Positions 13,259 through 24,966 of a stretch of DNA of 64,000 bases are shown here, one piece after another. How positions within the stretch are numbered: the first letter of the stretch is position 1; each line of letters starts with the position of its first letter. Origin of the DNA: Psilocybe azurescens (Eukaryota > Basidiomycota > Agaricomycetes > Agaricales > Agrocybaceae); the NCBI GenBank assembly GCA_023853785.1, contig JAJIRX010000522.1, forward strand, positions 248,001 through 312,000, given 5' to 3'. The notes under the pieces are model-generated. The model was given only the letters and a program-made list of their open reading frames with translations. It ran no database searches and was not told the origin of the DNA. The position numbers and the translations under genes are program-made.

Positions 13259-13920
13259 TAATGTGTGTTATGAAAAGACAAGACGTGAATGGAAGCGACG
13301 CGTTTTATGGACCCTTGAAGTCAAAGTCAGAATCCGTTTTAGAAGGACAGGAAGCATAGTAATCCCTATGTGGTCAAGTTAATAACACAGACTCATCAAC
13401 ACAGCCAACCACAGCCTAGACCGACTCGTGACGTTTGATGGAATAAATAAATTGAAATTAGTGTGGGTCATCAAGGGGTTTAGCAGGGTTTAGCTAACAA
13501 TGAAACCGACAACTTCTTCGAAAACGCAACGCAGATCTCCTTGGCCTTTCACTTGTTCCGATTCGGCGTACTCATCGTACTACGATGTCACTATTCAGAT
13601 GCCTTCTACATACAATCGGTGCGGGTGCGTGCCGTAAGCCGGACATATCTATAGGGCTGCGGCGCAAGTCTCAATAACCCGAAAGGCATCACTAGCACTA
13701 GTCAGAAGCCATGATATGCCATGATACCGCAGGATACCGTACATACGGAAACCTAAGTCTTAAGCACGGATCGGTACCTTGGCGGACGCCGACTGCCGCG
13801 GGGTCCGTTCACTCATAAATACAGTCCCGCTCGTCAAGTAATCTCCCCACTGAGCTGGTCTCATCCACAGTGAATCAACACAATCGCGCAGGTCGCTTAC
13901 AATCTATACCATCTCACGCC
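13259..13920. promoter_or_regulatory. divergent intergenic region with TATA-like box
   Basis: Lies between the kinase-like gene (minus) and the secreted-protein gene (plus). A TATA-like CATAAATA sits near 13814, about 105 bases before the ATG at 13921, a plausible core promoter. Nothing else recognised. Confidence 0.35.
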
Positions 13921-14923
13921 ATGCGTTTCACACCCGTTTTCGTTGTATTTTTATCAACCCTCTTACCTGCTGTGTTTTCTGTACCCTGTCATTTCCTCGG
14001 AGCGTGCCTCTGAACTGTCGATGTAAGCCACAAAATAATGATAGAGACAAAGATTGGGAAGCTGATGCATTGCATAGCTCTAGACGTACTTTCCCAGATT
14101 CTTCATCTGAAGTTATTGAACGAGACTTGTTTGAACGCTTCGGAGGAGAAAGTGGTCTGGACATCGACAGCAGGGACCTCACCGAAGATGACGATCTCTA
14201 TCGACGTGCTCGTGGGGCTGCAAAGGTCGCAAAGAAGGCTGCCAAGGCTGTGCGAGTTCAGAAGGCTGCATCTAAGGGCAAGGTCACCCCCAAGCGGCCT
14301 GCAAATGCGAAGGTTACATTCGGTAACGCCGCAAAAGCCAAACTTGACGAGCTCGGACTGCACGGAAAGGACCGCAAAAAGGTGAAGAAGTACCACAAGG
14401 ACGTCATCAAGAAAGACATGAAGAACCACGGTGCCCACTCTGCCAGAGTCTTGTACGTCCCTCACCCGTCCTAATGAGTGATTGAATGATTACTAACATT
14501 CTTTCCCCAGCCATCTTGCGCATGAAGGAGGAAACGATCCCAATGAGAAGAATCATATCACCGCCGGATACTACAAAGCTCCAGCCAAGAAAGGGTCAAG
14601 TAGGAGAGCAGATCAAGAGCCCATGGGCCGTAAAGCATGAGAAAGAGAATCCGGGCAAGGTTACCAAGGGGCTATTCCACGTCTACCCATCGGACAAGAA
14701 GAAGGTTCCCTCCGTATGGACCAAGGCTGCTGCAGCGTCGACAGTGAGAAAGCAAGCAGAGGCAGATCGGCTCAAAGCTGAAGCTGATGCGGCGGCACAT
14801 GCGAAGAACCAGCGTGTGGAGGCGGACAAGGCAGCCGGTGGTTCTCTTTCGGCGGAGGCTAAGAAGGCACAGCGAGAGGCAGCAAAGGCAGCGAAAGCCG
14901 CAAAGAAGAAGGGAACCATATAG
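13921..14923 (+). CDS. small secreted, lysine/alanine-rich protein of unknown function
   Basis: The ATG at 13921 starts a clean signal peptide (MRFTPVFVVFLSTLLPAVFS). The body from about 14004 has an acidic stretch, then a very basic Lys/Ala-rich part (ARGAAKVAKKAAKAV) and a conserved-looking segment GLHGKDRKKVKKYHKD. An intron near 14455-14511 (GTACGT..CCCCAG) joins SARV to HLAHEGGNDPNEKNHITAGY. The tail is again Ala/Lys-rich and ends KKKGTI. The link from signal peptide to body needs either a short intron or a one-base shift. A second shift is needed at the AAAGGG run near 14590. I do not recognise the family. The HITAGYY block could be a functional core, but no catalytic assignment is possible. 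Confidence 0.55.
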
Positions 14924-15667
14924 TTACCTGAAGTACTTTACGATTCAGTCGATAACACGGTTGCATGATGATGTTTATAAAAATATAAAAACATGTTCAA
15001 ACTTCACATCTGGGCGGCGCGAGTTTTAAGGGTTAAACTTCAAGGGAGGTGGTTCTGAGGAGTAGCTACTTCCCGGTTAGTAAGTAGTTCGCGTAAACGG
15101 GGCCAAAGAGGAATATACAAGTGCCAGGGGCCGCTGAGGGATAACGGAGGAGTTGTCGTCAAGTCGTTAGGACGAAACCTGGTAGAGAACTGGTTATTCA
15201 GATTCTGCTCCATCATTGTAGATTCCATCGCTAACTACGGCCGATCTGAACCAAGTACAAACATGGTGCACTGAAGCTAACTTTGGTTGAATGTTCGACT
15301 TTGAAGTCAAGGTGGGAGATGAAACGCACTTTGGGCCATACTTGGCTGAACCTTTGAAGATGATGTGACCACGCTCAAAACCAATCAAAATGTGTGAGAA
15401 TGTCATACATATAGTGCTATTTTTAGCGCTGTACTGTATACCCTAGTGACTGAGGCTGCACTTCAGTTAGACTGAACATAGAGCCTCGATATGTATTGTA
15501 GTCCTTTCCTTACCTCTAATATATCTGCCGGAATGTCGATAGAATGTCACCGACGGGCGGAGACAGAGCAGAGACTCAAGCGCACACGGAGTCACTGAAA
15601 TAACTGGTTTTAATGAAACTTGAAAGGGCAATAGTTCAATATTATTGACCACCTTCCAGTCATCAAA
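14924..15667. other. intergenic, convergent 3' ends
   Basis: Tail-to-tail region between the secreted protein gene and the acid phosphatase gene. No coding or RNA feature recognised. Confidence 0.5.
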
Positions 15668-17180
15668 TCAACACAAAATTGGAACATGATACTTAAACGC
15701 AATGGGCAGGAAGAACCGGGGGTTCGCAAGGCTGGGAACCTCCAAACTTCCCGTATATGTCGTGCACGATTGCAAAACCGGGGAACCCCATATATCAACA
15801 ACCTTTGGGTGTACAACACGCCCATTTACCACCAAGCGAGTGTTGGGAATGGGCAATGGAGCTGTTGGTCCCGTGTTGAATACTCCTGGATAAGAGGCGT
15901 TCAAGAATGTCTCTGCCAGTGTGGGGTTTTGAAGCGTGAGCAATTTGTCGCCTGTCTGGTCCGCTACGAAGCTGAAGACGTTGGCGCCAACGTCGTAGCG
16001 ACCCAATGTGTGGAGGTCCCAGTTGGCCTCGACGGTGGATATTTCGGAGTAGTGAGTGTAGAACCAGGTATCTTGAGTGCCAACTAGGTGCTTAGGAACC
16101 GCGGTTCCTAGAAGGATGGCATCAACTCTATTTTGTACGTTGTCGGTCCCACTCTCATCGAAGGCTGTTGGGCAGGTTAGACAAGCTCTAAAAAATATCT
16201 TTTTTTGAAAAGTGCACTAACTGAGGAGAATGAGAGTCTTCTCGCCATTGAAGTTAGGATTCTTCAGCAACGGTTCCAAGAACCCTCTTGCCCAAGCTCC
16301 GGCGAAAGTAACGTTCGTATCATGTCCGTCGTTTGCTGTTTTGCATTTGAATTAGATGAAGTTGATTTAACCAACAAAAGAGAGTGGCTTACTCATGTTA
16401 GGGGTAATGAACATCCACTGAGGGATGTTGTTCGCGGCAAGATCTTTCTCGAACAATGTAAAGTTTTTGATGTTAGAGCTACGTGCTGTGTTGTTCGCAA
16501 TAGAGTCATAGATAATCAACGGACTAGTATGCCAAATGAGCCATTCACTTCAAATTTTTCCCTTAAAAATCCACTATGACTCACTTATGCTTGCGGACAT
16601 AGTCATTCGCGCCAGACGGAGCGAGCTGCTGGAATCCCTGGAACCCAGACTCCGGCATATCCTCCTGATACTCCGCCCAAGAAATGCCTTTTTCCTCCAA
16701 TAAATCAACAATCGTCGAGATATTCTCTGGAACGCGGTTGAGATTATCGTTCTGCATTCCGAAGTACTCTCCACCGACGGACGCGATGTAGTTGGGCTCC
16801 GAAGGGTGCGTGACGGCGAAGTAGTTCGTCAATTTGATGCCTTGCTTGGTTAGAGCGGCGAAGTTTGCTATGTGGGGAGCAGACGAGCAGTGTTTCGTTA
16901 GCAACCGTCGGCGAAGAAGTAACATGTTTGATACATACGATCGGCGGAGGCGCCGTCAAAGTCTGTGTTCTCCAGCCAGATACTGACGAAGCGGTCGAAC
17001 ACGCGCCCTGGAACGATTTTATGTTTCCTGAACAATTGAAAGGTGAGTCAATATAACAACGTTCTATGCACAAAACGGGCCAGAACAAACGCTGGTTGTC
17101 GTCCATGTCCATGGTCTTGAGAAGGTGCGGCGCTTGCACCAAGGAAAAACGGCAGCAGATAACAAAGCAGGGAGCAACAT
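15668..17180 (-). CDS. secreted acid phosphatase (phosphoesterase family, PHOA-like)
   Basis: Spliced gene. The ATG at 17180 starts a signal peptide (MLLPALLSAAVF, then LGASAAPSQ) if the A run at 17145-17149 is one base shorter. Family blocks in order: FDRFVSIWLENTDFDGASAD, NFAALTKQGIKLTNYFAVTH, PSEPNYIASVGGEYFG, ISWAEYQEDMP, WMFITPNMTNDGHD, LILLSFDESG and VPKHLVGTQDTWFYTHYS. These belong to the phosphoesterase family that includes Aspergillus PHOA acid phosphatase and is related to phospholipase C-type enzymes. The Glu/Asn/His/Asp metal-site residues appear kept. The product is expected outside the cell or at the wall, freeing phosphate. No PHO-type regulatory site was identified. Confidence 0.85.
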
Positions 17181-18092
17181 CGTTGGCCAAAGTTCAAACA
17201 GGAAGATCAGCTCTGACGAAGTGTAACTTCGCTACACAAAAGAACCACCAGAATTGATCAAGCGCTTTATATCCTCAGAAGATTGGGGCCCCTCGAATCT
17301 TCTCGGTCCCAGGGACCACAGTACCGCGCCGCAACCCCTCGCCGCCCCGACGAACGTGCGCTTCCTGCTAAGGAACAATCTCCTACTCGGTCTAAAGGCG
17401 AGCACACCATGTGGATGTGCCAACAAACTTATCATCTACCAAAAAGCGGATGTTCATGAACCAGATGAAAAGTTTAAAAACAAAGCGGGGTGTACGCCCA
17501 AAGGAGAGCGGACGCGCGGGTCCGATGTCAAGTTTTTAAAATCTGACAGGTAGTGCACCATGTGAGCGCAAGTCAGTACAGCCAAGAAATTCAGTTTTAA
17601 ATCCAGGACATACTTACGAGGACATGAGAAACCTGCAAGCACTGGCTGACATCCCCTCCCCTAAGTACGATCTCACGACACCTGAACGTGCTGATTTCAT
17701 TAACACAAAAGTCAGTGATCGCGTTACCCATCTTCCCGATATGAGCCCTATGTTCACAGGCGAAATGCATTTAGCAGCTTGAATGCGCATGCATGTGGAG
17801 GGATGGAGGGGGATTCCTATGATGAGCAAAATACAGTGATTGATAGATAATGTTGGAAGGAGAAGTGCAATAAAAATGTATTGTTACACGTTTGTGGGTA
17901 TAAAATAGAAGGAATGCCTATGCCTAGTAGTATGCTGAGATGGAAGAGTCGTGCAGTCGGAGTCGGAGTCGGAGAAAGACAGGAAGCGAAAAGAGAGAGA
18001 GAGAGAGAAGAGAGTGACATAGAAATGTACATGTCAAAACGGAACTGTATAACTACCACTGGAAACTGCCCCAGCCTGAAGCTTGCTTATGC
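17181..18092. other. intergenic with short GA microsatellite
   Basis: About 0.9 kb between the phosphatase promoter and the AMSH 3' end. A GA dinucleotide run lies at about 17994-18009. Nothing else recognised. Confidence 0.5.
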
Positions 18093-20537
18093 TTATCGTA
18101 GGTCCACAATTTCCAGACTAGAATCCTTCATTTGTACATGACCTTTATCGGCGTCCTGAAATAACAGCATCAGTATATACAAGAATCGACTCGACTAGAT
18201 CTAAAAGAGGGAGACGTACAGTATAGATGGGCTCATCAGGATGGGGATGGAACGCCTCTTTGGCTTTACAAGAAAGAATGATGTGCAGCCCTGGAGGATC
18301 GGTCAATCGGAAAATCCCAAAGCTAAATATATGCGTCAGCGCCAATTGCGGTGAACTCAGATTCTAACAACAAATAAGTGATCCGCGTACTTGGGGTTAG
18401 ATTTCGGAGCGCAGACGACGGCGAATGACTCTGGAAGCATGCGCTGGAAAGCCAGAATGCGTGTGAAGGTCGACCGAGGACATGAAACATGACTGCGACG
18501 GATGAGTGTGTATCTAACACCAGTTCCAGTAAATACAAGCGATAGAGATAAATAACCAAATGAAACACTCACCCATCCCAGGGTAATCAAACTCCGCTCT
18601 TCTGTAAATTGCAACACCAGTTCTTCCTCGTCCATAGTACACGTATCGCTCGTCGAGGTCTGCTTTGGAATAAGCAGCGTCGTCACCGCATACTTGTGGC
18701 CCTTGTCCTTGCCCAAAAGAAGCCCGCACGTCTCCTTGTTTCTCTCCGTATTGACCTTGGCGATGGCCAGGAACTTGGGGAGGCAGTCTCGCGGGAGACT
18801 GACGGTCTTGAGAGGTATGTTCGGATCGAACACCGCGTTAGGCGGGATAGGCATCCGCGCCACCTCCGCTTGCGTGGGGGTGCGATCTGCGGTGGGATGC
18901 CACCGCCCTGGCTGGGAGGATGCGCCTGCGGGTAGCCGCCGTTGTTTTGCTGGGGTTGTGGGTATCCTGGCTTCACGGATGGAGGATACAGAGCGTTGTT
19001 GTTGTTGTTCGATCCAAAGAGGATCGATCCGGAGCCGTGGTGTTTGTCTACTGCGTCAAACATGGAATTCAAAGAAGGGAAATATCCCTGGTCTTTTTGG
19101 TGTTGGGACATGAGCGAGGGTACTGGATCGGCGCTATTCCAGGCACGGGAGAGGTGGTTGTTATAGGCGGAGGATAAGAAGGACTGCGGACGAGTCAGTA
19201 TGAAAAGAAAGAGAAATCGCAGACGTTGCTGCGACATACCTTCTAATATTTCGGATTGGCGTTTTGAATTCAACTGTCCGTGTTGTGCTGTGCAGCGACT
19301 CCGAGTCAGTAGAATCACCTTCGTACACTGGGCTTTGAAGAGGCATTCTATGCACATGACGAGAAGGTGGTTCTGGGTAGCCGTTTTGTCGTATTGTCGG
19401 ATATTCGATGTGTGAAGAACCAGGTGGGTTTTGATTGAAGTACCCAGATTGAGGCGTCGTAGCTGCAGACGATTGCGCGTAGTTATTGGGAAACATAGGG
19501 GACACTGATGTGGATGTAGCCGATGACGCTGGCGTCGCAAGAGGAGGAGGAGCAAGATTTTGGCGGGCTATACGAGCAGCCTCTTCAGACTCTCGCTGGC
19601 GTCGAATGATCCCTTCCTGATCTTGTTTCCGTTTCTGTTTAATCTCTTCTTCTCGCAGTCTCATCTGCTCCTGCTGCGCCTGCCGTGCGATTTCGTCTGA
19701 GGTCGCCCATCTGCGAGAACGACGGTGTTCTGCGATCCATACCCCTGATTCTGATTCTGATTCGGCGTCCTTGAGAATGTGTAGTCAGGCGGTGCTCTTG
19801 GTGTGTTGGCGGCGGCCCTTCTTGCAGCGGCTTGAGCGGCTTCTTTCCGTTTAGCCTTCTCAGCCTCGTCGTGTGCATACTGCTGCTCCCGCTGCCATTT
19901 CCACTTTGCCGCTTCTTCCGCGGCAAGTCGCTGCTGCTCTTTCTGTTCCCTGTCTCGCTGCCTCGCGCGCTCTTCTTCCTGGAATTGCTCCTTCTGGGCC
20001 TGTGCTCGGGCCTCGTCATTGACCATCTTTTGAGTCCTGGCATTAGGGGTTCGCTCGTGGTCCCCGTCAGGATGTCTTTGTAACCATTTTTCGTAGCGGT
20101 CCACGAGAGAAGGCTTGAGTTCACTGAGATGGTCGAGAATATCCTGGCCATTCTGCAAGAAAAAAAAACAAAAGTCAATTCGAGTAAATGATCGGAAAAG
20201 TGCCATCGTAATGGAATTCAACTGGACAGGCACTCACTAGTCCTAGATTGTGGCGTTGGTTGGCGTTCAGCACAGTGTTATAATCTCGGTGCGAAGGCAG
20301 TTTTTCCAATACGAGCGTAGCCGCCCGCGCGAGCTGCACAAAAGCAGTCTCTAGATCGCCCTTCTTCGCACATTCTTTTCCTTCCCGACGATATTTCTCG
20401 GCTGCCCTGAGATGGTGTTTGAACTCCCGAGAGTCGTCCCACACGTCGACCTTCGCCCTCTCTGCAAGCTCGGCTATTGACGCTGGTCTCCTGGGTGTGA
20501 CAGCGGTTCTGGAATTATGGCGGGCACTCCCCGGCAT
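18093..20537 (-). CDS. AMSH/STAMBP-type JAMM deubiquitinase
   Basis: The ATG at 20537 opens an N-terminal USP8-dimerisation/MIT-like helical domain (HHLRAAEKYRREGKE, LVLEKLPSHRDY). A long Glu/Gln/Arg-rich coiled coil follows, then a Pro/Asn/Gly-rich linker and a C-terminal JAMM domain. The metalloprotease shows ETCGLLLGK, then after an intron WIHTHPSQSCFMSSVDLHTHS, the HxHx(7)Sx(2)D zinc site, and RMLPESFAVVCAPK. The final exon ends SSLEIVDLR. AMSH enzymes cleave Lys63-linked ubiquitin at endosomes with ESCRT-0. Two single-base homopolymer differences break the frame: the G run at 18876-18880 (five, six expected) and GG at 18446-18447 (one extra). All catalytic residues are present, so assembly error is more likely than loss. 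Confidence 0.88.
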
Positions 20538-21592
20538 GCGCTGCTGATGTATTGCTCATGTAGGGGACGGTATATCAGAAAATCGAGTTCGTTGGAAGAT
20601 CTATGTCTAGCGCGCAAATTCTTCATCCAACTCGACCGCAGTATAAGGACAAGACGACTCAGAGTGTTAGTACACATTGAATAACGGCGTCACGTGTACA
20701 AGGACGAAATAGGAGAACTTTAATTAACTGACTCCGGCCAGTCACGCTTGCACAGACTTGAGTGAGCTGCCTTGCACAAGTAACGCCATTTCTTAGAATT
20801 TCTGACCAGATCAGATGTTCAGCCAAAATCTCCATTAGTCGAATTTGCTCACAATTTCTAGCATCTTAAAATCGTTGATGAGTCTACGTAGCAAAAGCGA
20901 TGGTACAAATCAGTCAGGTCTGCGCTAACGAGCTCGGCACCCTTCTGTCGAGTGTCGAAATGGCGACCGCCTGACCGCTCTCAACTGTCAACGACTACGA
21001 TCTAGAGGGTAGGTGTTCAGTGGGCATGTGGGTGAAATTGTACTTAGCTGACAGATTTGAATATCCATTCATTCAATGAAGGCCGAACGAAGCGGCTGCC
21101 TTTTATAACAACAAGAGGTTAGCGTCCTCGTGGCGGTTTTGTAGTTATCAAGCCTGAGTACTGAGTCCTGACGGAGAGGTAGTAGTCTTTTAGATATGCC
21201 AATTTCTACACATTTGCGAAACGTTGACCAAACCTATCCGCTTAATTTGTAACAGGGTTCAATCGTGTCCTGTTTCTAATGCAAATCAGACACCGCTATC
21301 CTTCGACAAGTATGGAGGTGTCTTGCATGCTCCTCCATTCATATAAGTACTCGATACGTACGGCGGAGGTCAAAGCAATGGAGGTCGAAGATATAAATAT
21401 CCACATTCCAAGATCGTGGGACTTTCGCCAAGTCTATTTGTGTCCCTTGTAATCGTAGAGAGTCTTGTCCTAACAATTCCAAACCTCCTTTCTTCATCGC
21501 TGTATTCACCGCCATTGGAACTCGCTCATAACCGCCTTTTTCTGCATATTTTAGGCCGGTGAATCAGCAGCGGGTCGCCTCTTTCTTGACTT
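20538..21592. other. divergent intergenic region, nothing specific
   Basis: About 1 kb between the AMSH start (minus) and the GT90 start (plus). It presumably contains both promoters. No RNA gene or repeat recognised. Confidence 0.5.
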
Positions 21593-23942
21593 ATGGATGT
21601 CGTAAAGGACGGGCTGAAAACAGGCGCAAACAAAAGCCATGGCGGCGATGCAGGGCCCGAAAGTTTAGGCCAGCAAGCATTCAAGTCTCCATTCAACCCC
21701 CAAAACCAACGCCAGCACGGTCGTCTCTTCTCTGGCGACCCCGACTTCGAGAAGGCTGGCGATCCTTCAGCCATTATGCTCTCTCGCAATAGAGGATCAG
21801 TTCTCGGCTTCATTCGCCGAAACAGCGGCTACATTTTCATGTTCAGCGTACTGTTCATGTTCATGCAACTAGGCTTTCACAATGGACAACGACATCACCC
21901 GAAGCTCGAGAATATGGTCGTTCAAGATCCCGAGGACTCCTGGACTCCAGGCCCTGGCAGCATCTTGCCACTTCCTGAAGACAACGACGAGAAGAAGAGT
22001 GTCATCGCCGAACACCCAATACCAGGGGCTCATGGAGGAGGCAGAGCTAAAATACAGGAAGAAGCTTGGGGACAGAGCAAAACACTCAAAGCTGCAGTGT
22101 CCGAATACCGAAGACGGTATAAACGTGCCCCTCCGAAAGGATTTGACGAGTGGTGGCAGTTCACCCAGAAATACGACGTCAAGATGATCGACGAATATGA
22201 CGGGCTTTTTGAGGACCTGAAACCCTTCTGGGAACTCTCCGGTGAAGAAATTCGAAGACGCGCTGCTCAGGTCGGCGAGCTTCCCTCAATCGACCTGGTC
22301 CGGATACGCGACGGAATGGCAACTGTCATCAACGTCAATCCGGCTTTCCATGACAGTGAAGTAAGCGCCAGAGCTCGCGGTTTCAAGAGCATGATTGGAA
22401 AATTCATGACTTCGGTGCGTCTTTTCCTTCGCTGGTTTGTGATCACCTTCTGACGGCCCTCAAGCTGCCAGACATGGATTTCCCTATAAATGCTAAAGCA
22501 GAGGGTCGCGTATTAGTACCTTGGGAACATCGCACGTATCCAAATTTGACGCTGCAGGATTCATCAAGTACGTTACTGGTTTAACTGTATGAATATCCTT
22601 CTGATTTTCAATCCAGAGGGCGTCCAAGCTATGCTGGGAGGACCATTCAAACCTGACTGGAGTGACGACGGCAATGTGTGGGAAGCATGGAGACGTACAT
22701 GCTCTCCCAACAGCTCTGCGCGCCGTCTACTATCCTCCCTCCGCTCTTCTGCCAACATCCCCGTCAAGAACCACCTTGCGTCGCAAGACATATCCCCTGG
22801 CTCCGATTTCACATTCACTCAAACAACGTCCGCATCGGAGGATTACTGCGAAACGCCATACGCGCACTACAACCAAGGCCACTTTTTCTCAGACTGGCGG
22901 TCGATACCCGTTCTATATCCCGTCTTCAGCCCTGCGAAAGCCAAAGGATTCATGGACATTCGGATTCCCAGCCATTACTATTACGGAAGCACGAAGCGAT
23001 ACACCTACGGGTGGGACTCCGTGAATCTGGAGCTGAATGAAATCGACGCGATGGAGGTGGCCTGGGAGAACAAAATCGACAAGATTTTCTGGCGCGGCGC
23101 GACGACGGGCGGCGGCAGCCATCCGCCTGGGTTTGCGCCTCAGTATCAGCGGCACCGATTCCTGCGCATGGCGTCCGACAGATCGAACACGTCGAGAGTT
23201 GTCACTTTCGCCGACCCGCCTACGTCCGGTGCGCATTGGGTCGCAGCCGTCGTGCCCACCGCGACGCTGAACGAGGAGATCATGGACGCTGCGTTTGTGA
23301 AGTCCGTCGCTCCAGGCAGTTATCCCGGCGGCCAGCAGGCGCTTGAAGCTGAGCACCGCTTCGGCGACTCTGTGCCTCTGGGCCGGCATTGGGCGTATAA
23401 ATACCTCATTGATATGGATGGTATGAGTTACAGCGGCCGCTTTATGTCCTTCCTCGCTAGCGACAGCGTGCCTATAAAGTCGACTGTGTATGACGAGTTC
23501 TTCACGGACTGGATCCAACCTTGGTATGTCAATTCACATTTATCTTACATGCTACTTCGTTGCTGATTCAGTGCGTTCAGGGTCCATTTCATCCCGCTGT
23601 CCTCATCGTACAAGGAGATCTATAACATTCATGCCTATTTCTCTGGTGCAACAGAGGCAACTCTGCGAGCGGCCAATTCGACATCGGCGGAACTTCCTCC
23701 AGATCAGCGCAGGTCTATCGAAGGCGATAAACGTCTCCGGAGAATTGCGCGTGCTGGAAAACGGTGGAAGCAAACAGTTGGAAGGACGTTAGACATGGAA
23801 GGTGCGTAACTCCCGCCAATTCTCTTTTCAGACATTGGCTGATCTTAAGTTTGTGCTTTCTCTAGCTTATGTATATAGACTTTGCCTCGAGTGGGCGCGA
23901 TTGTGGGCTGACGATCGTGATTCCATGAACTTCTCTCTCTAA
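21593..23942 (+). CDS. glycosyltransferase family 90 (CAP10-like), Golgi type II membrane protein
   Basis: Five exons join without any frame problem: 21593-22414, 22465-22567, 22617-23523, 23581-23801 and 23866-23942. The N-terminus is cytosolic and polar, followed by one membrane segment at residues about 79-95, then a stem and a luminal catalytic domain. GT90 blocks include DKIFWRGATTGGG, RHRFLRMASDRSNTSRV, KYLIDMDGMSYSGRFMSFLA, SVPIKSTVYDEFFTDWIQPW and HFIPLSSSYKEIYN. The family includes Cryptococcus CAP10 and the beta-1,2-xylosyltransferase Cxt1, as well as animal POGLUT enzymes. A role in xylosylating or glucosylating wall glycans or glycoproteins is inferred. Donor and acceptor cannot be read from the sequence. 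This is one of the cleanest gene models in the window. Confidence 0.92.
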
Positions 23943-24966
23943 AGCCAATTAGGCCAAAATCACATCACATCACTCAGACTGAAAATACTCAAAGTAAAGT
24001 AGTGTCCTGGACGCCTTTCTTGTTTATTGTTAATTGAGCATATCATATAAGCACCCCTGATTCCTTTCTTTTAGTCCACTTCGCTCCTTTGCTGATGTTT
24101 CTTCGGAGGGATGCTTGCATATTTCGCTCTAGCCAGTCTCTCCGTTCTTCCTTCTTTTTCGGGGGTGTTTTCTCTGTATGTATAATTATCGTAGCCACAA
24201 GATCAGTTTATAGTAATAGATAATCATATACACCACGCTTGCAGCGTGTTATGTATCCTCCATTTTATGGTTTTGTTGGAATTGCTACTACGTAGATTCC
24301 CTTCGAACTTCTTGCTTGGTTGAGGCTGATGTGATGTGTTTCTTCACTTTCGGCGTTCACTGGTCATCGCGTGAGTTTCCGTTTCATTTATTCTAGTTGG
24401 AAGTGCTGATCAATGTCTTTGCCAGGAGGCTTCAGTGTACAGCCTTGATTTTTCCTGCATCCATCCCGGACGTCACAGCCTACTGATCAGAAGACCATCC
24501 TACAATCGCGAGCAGGAATATCCGGATTCAATTGCATCACAATACTGCCTGTCGAGATTGTCATATGGCTCTCGTATAGCCATGGCTCATTATGAACAGC
24601 TCGTTCTGTTGACCTTCTTTCGTCGTGTCTAAGACTAACAAGAGTGGTCTTTCTGCTTATAGATCCGAATCGAGTCTTGACGCCTAGATTTCCCTGATAG
24701 GCCATATCCACTCATCCATCGATGCAACATTGGCACGTTGCAAGGGCGTGCCCCTTCTTTCCCCGGATGATGTCTACTGCCGAGGATGATACTTTGTAAG
24801 TATCTTTAGGTCCAACTTAGTTTGGATCACCCTGAACGTGGTGACTACATAAAAGGCGCAGATAGAGACTGATTAAAGCATTGGCTTTTCTCCGCGGTTT
24901 GCAAACGCAAGTACAAAGGACCATAAAGCCTATAGCTCATCGATCTCCGGTAACCCGCTATTAGCA
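23943..24966. other. intergenic; promoter block shared with 27.8 kb
   Basis: The last ~150 bases before the 2OG-like gene (around 24825-24966, containing GATCACCCTGAA) resemble the stretch before the second copy at about 27790-27943. The duplication therefore included the promoter. Nothing else recognised. Confidence 0.5.
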
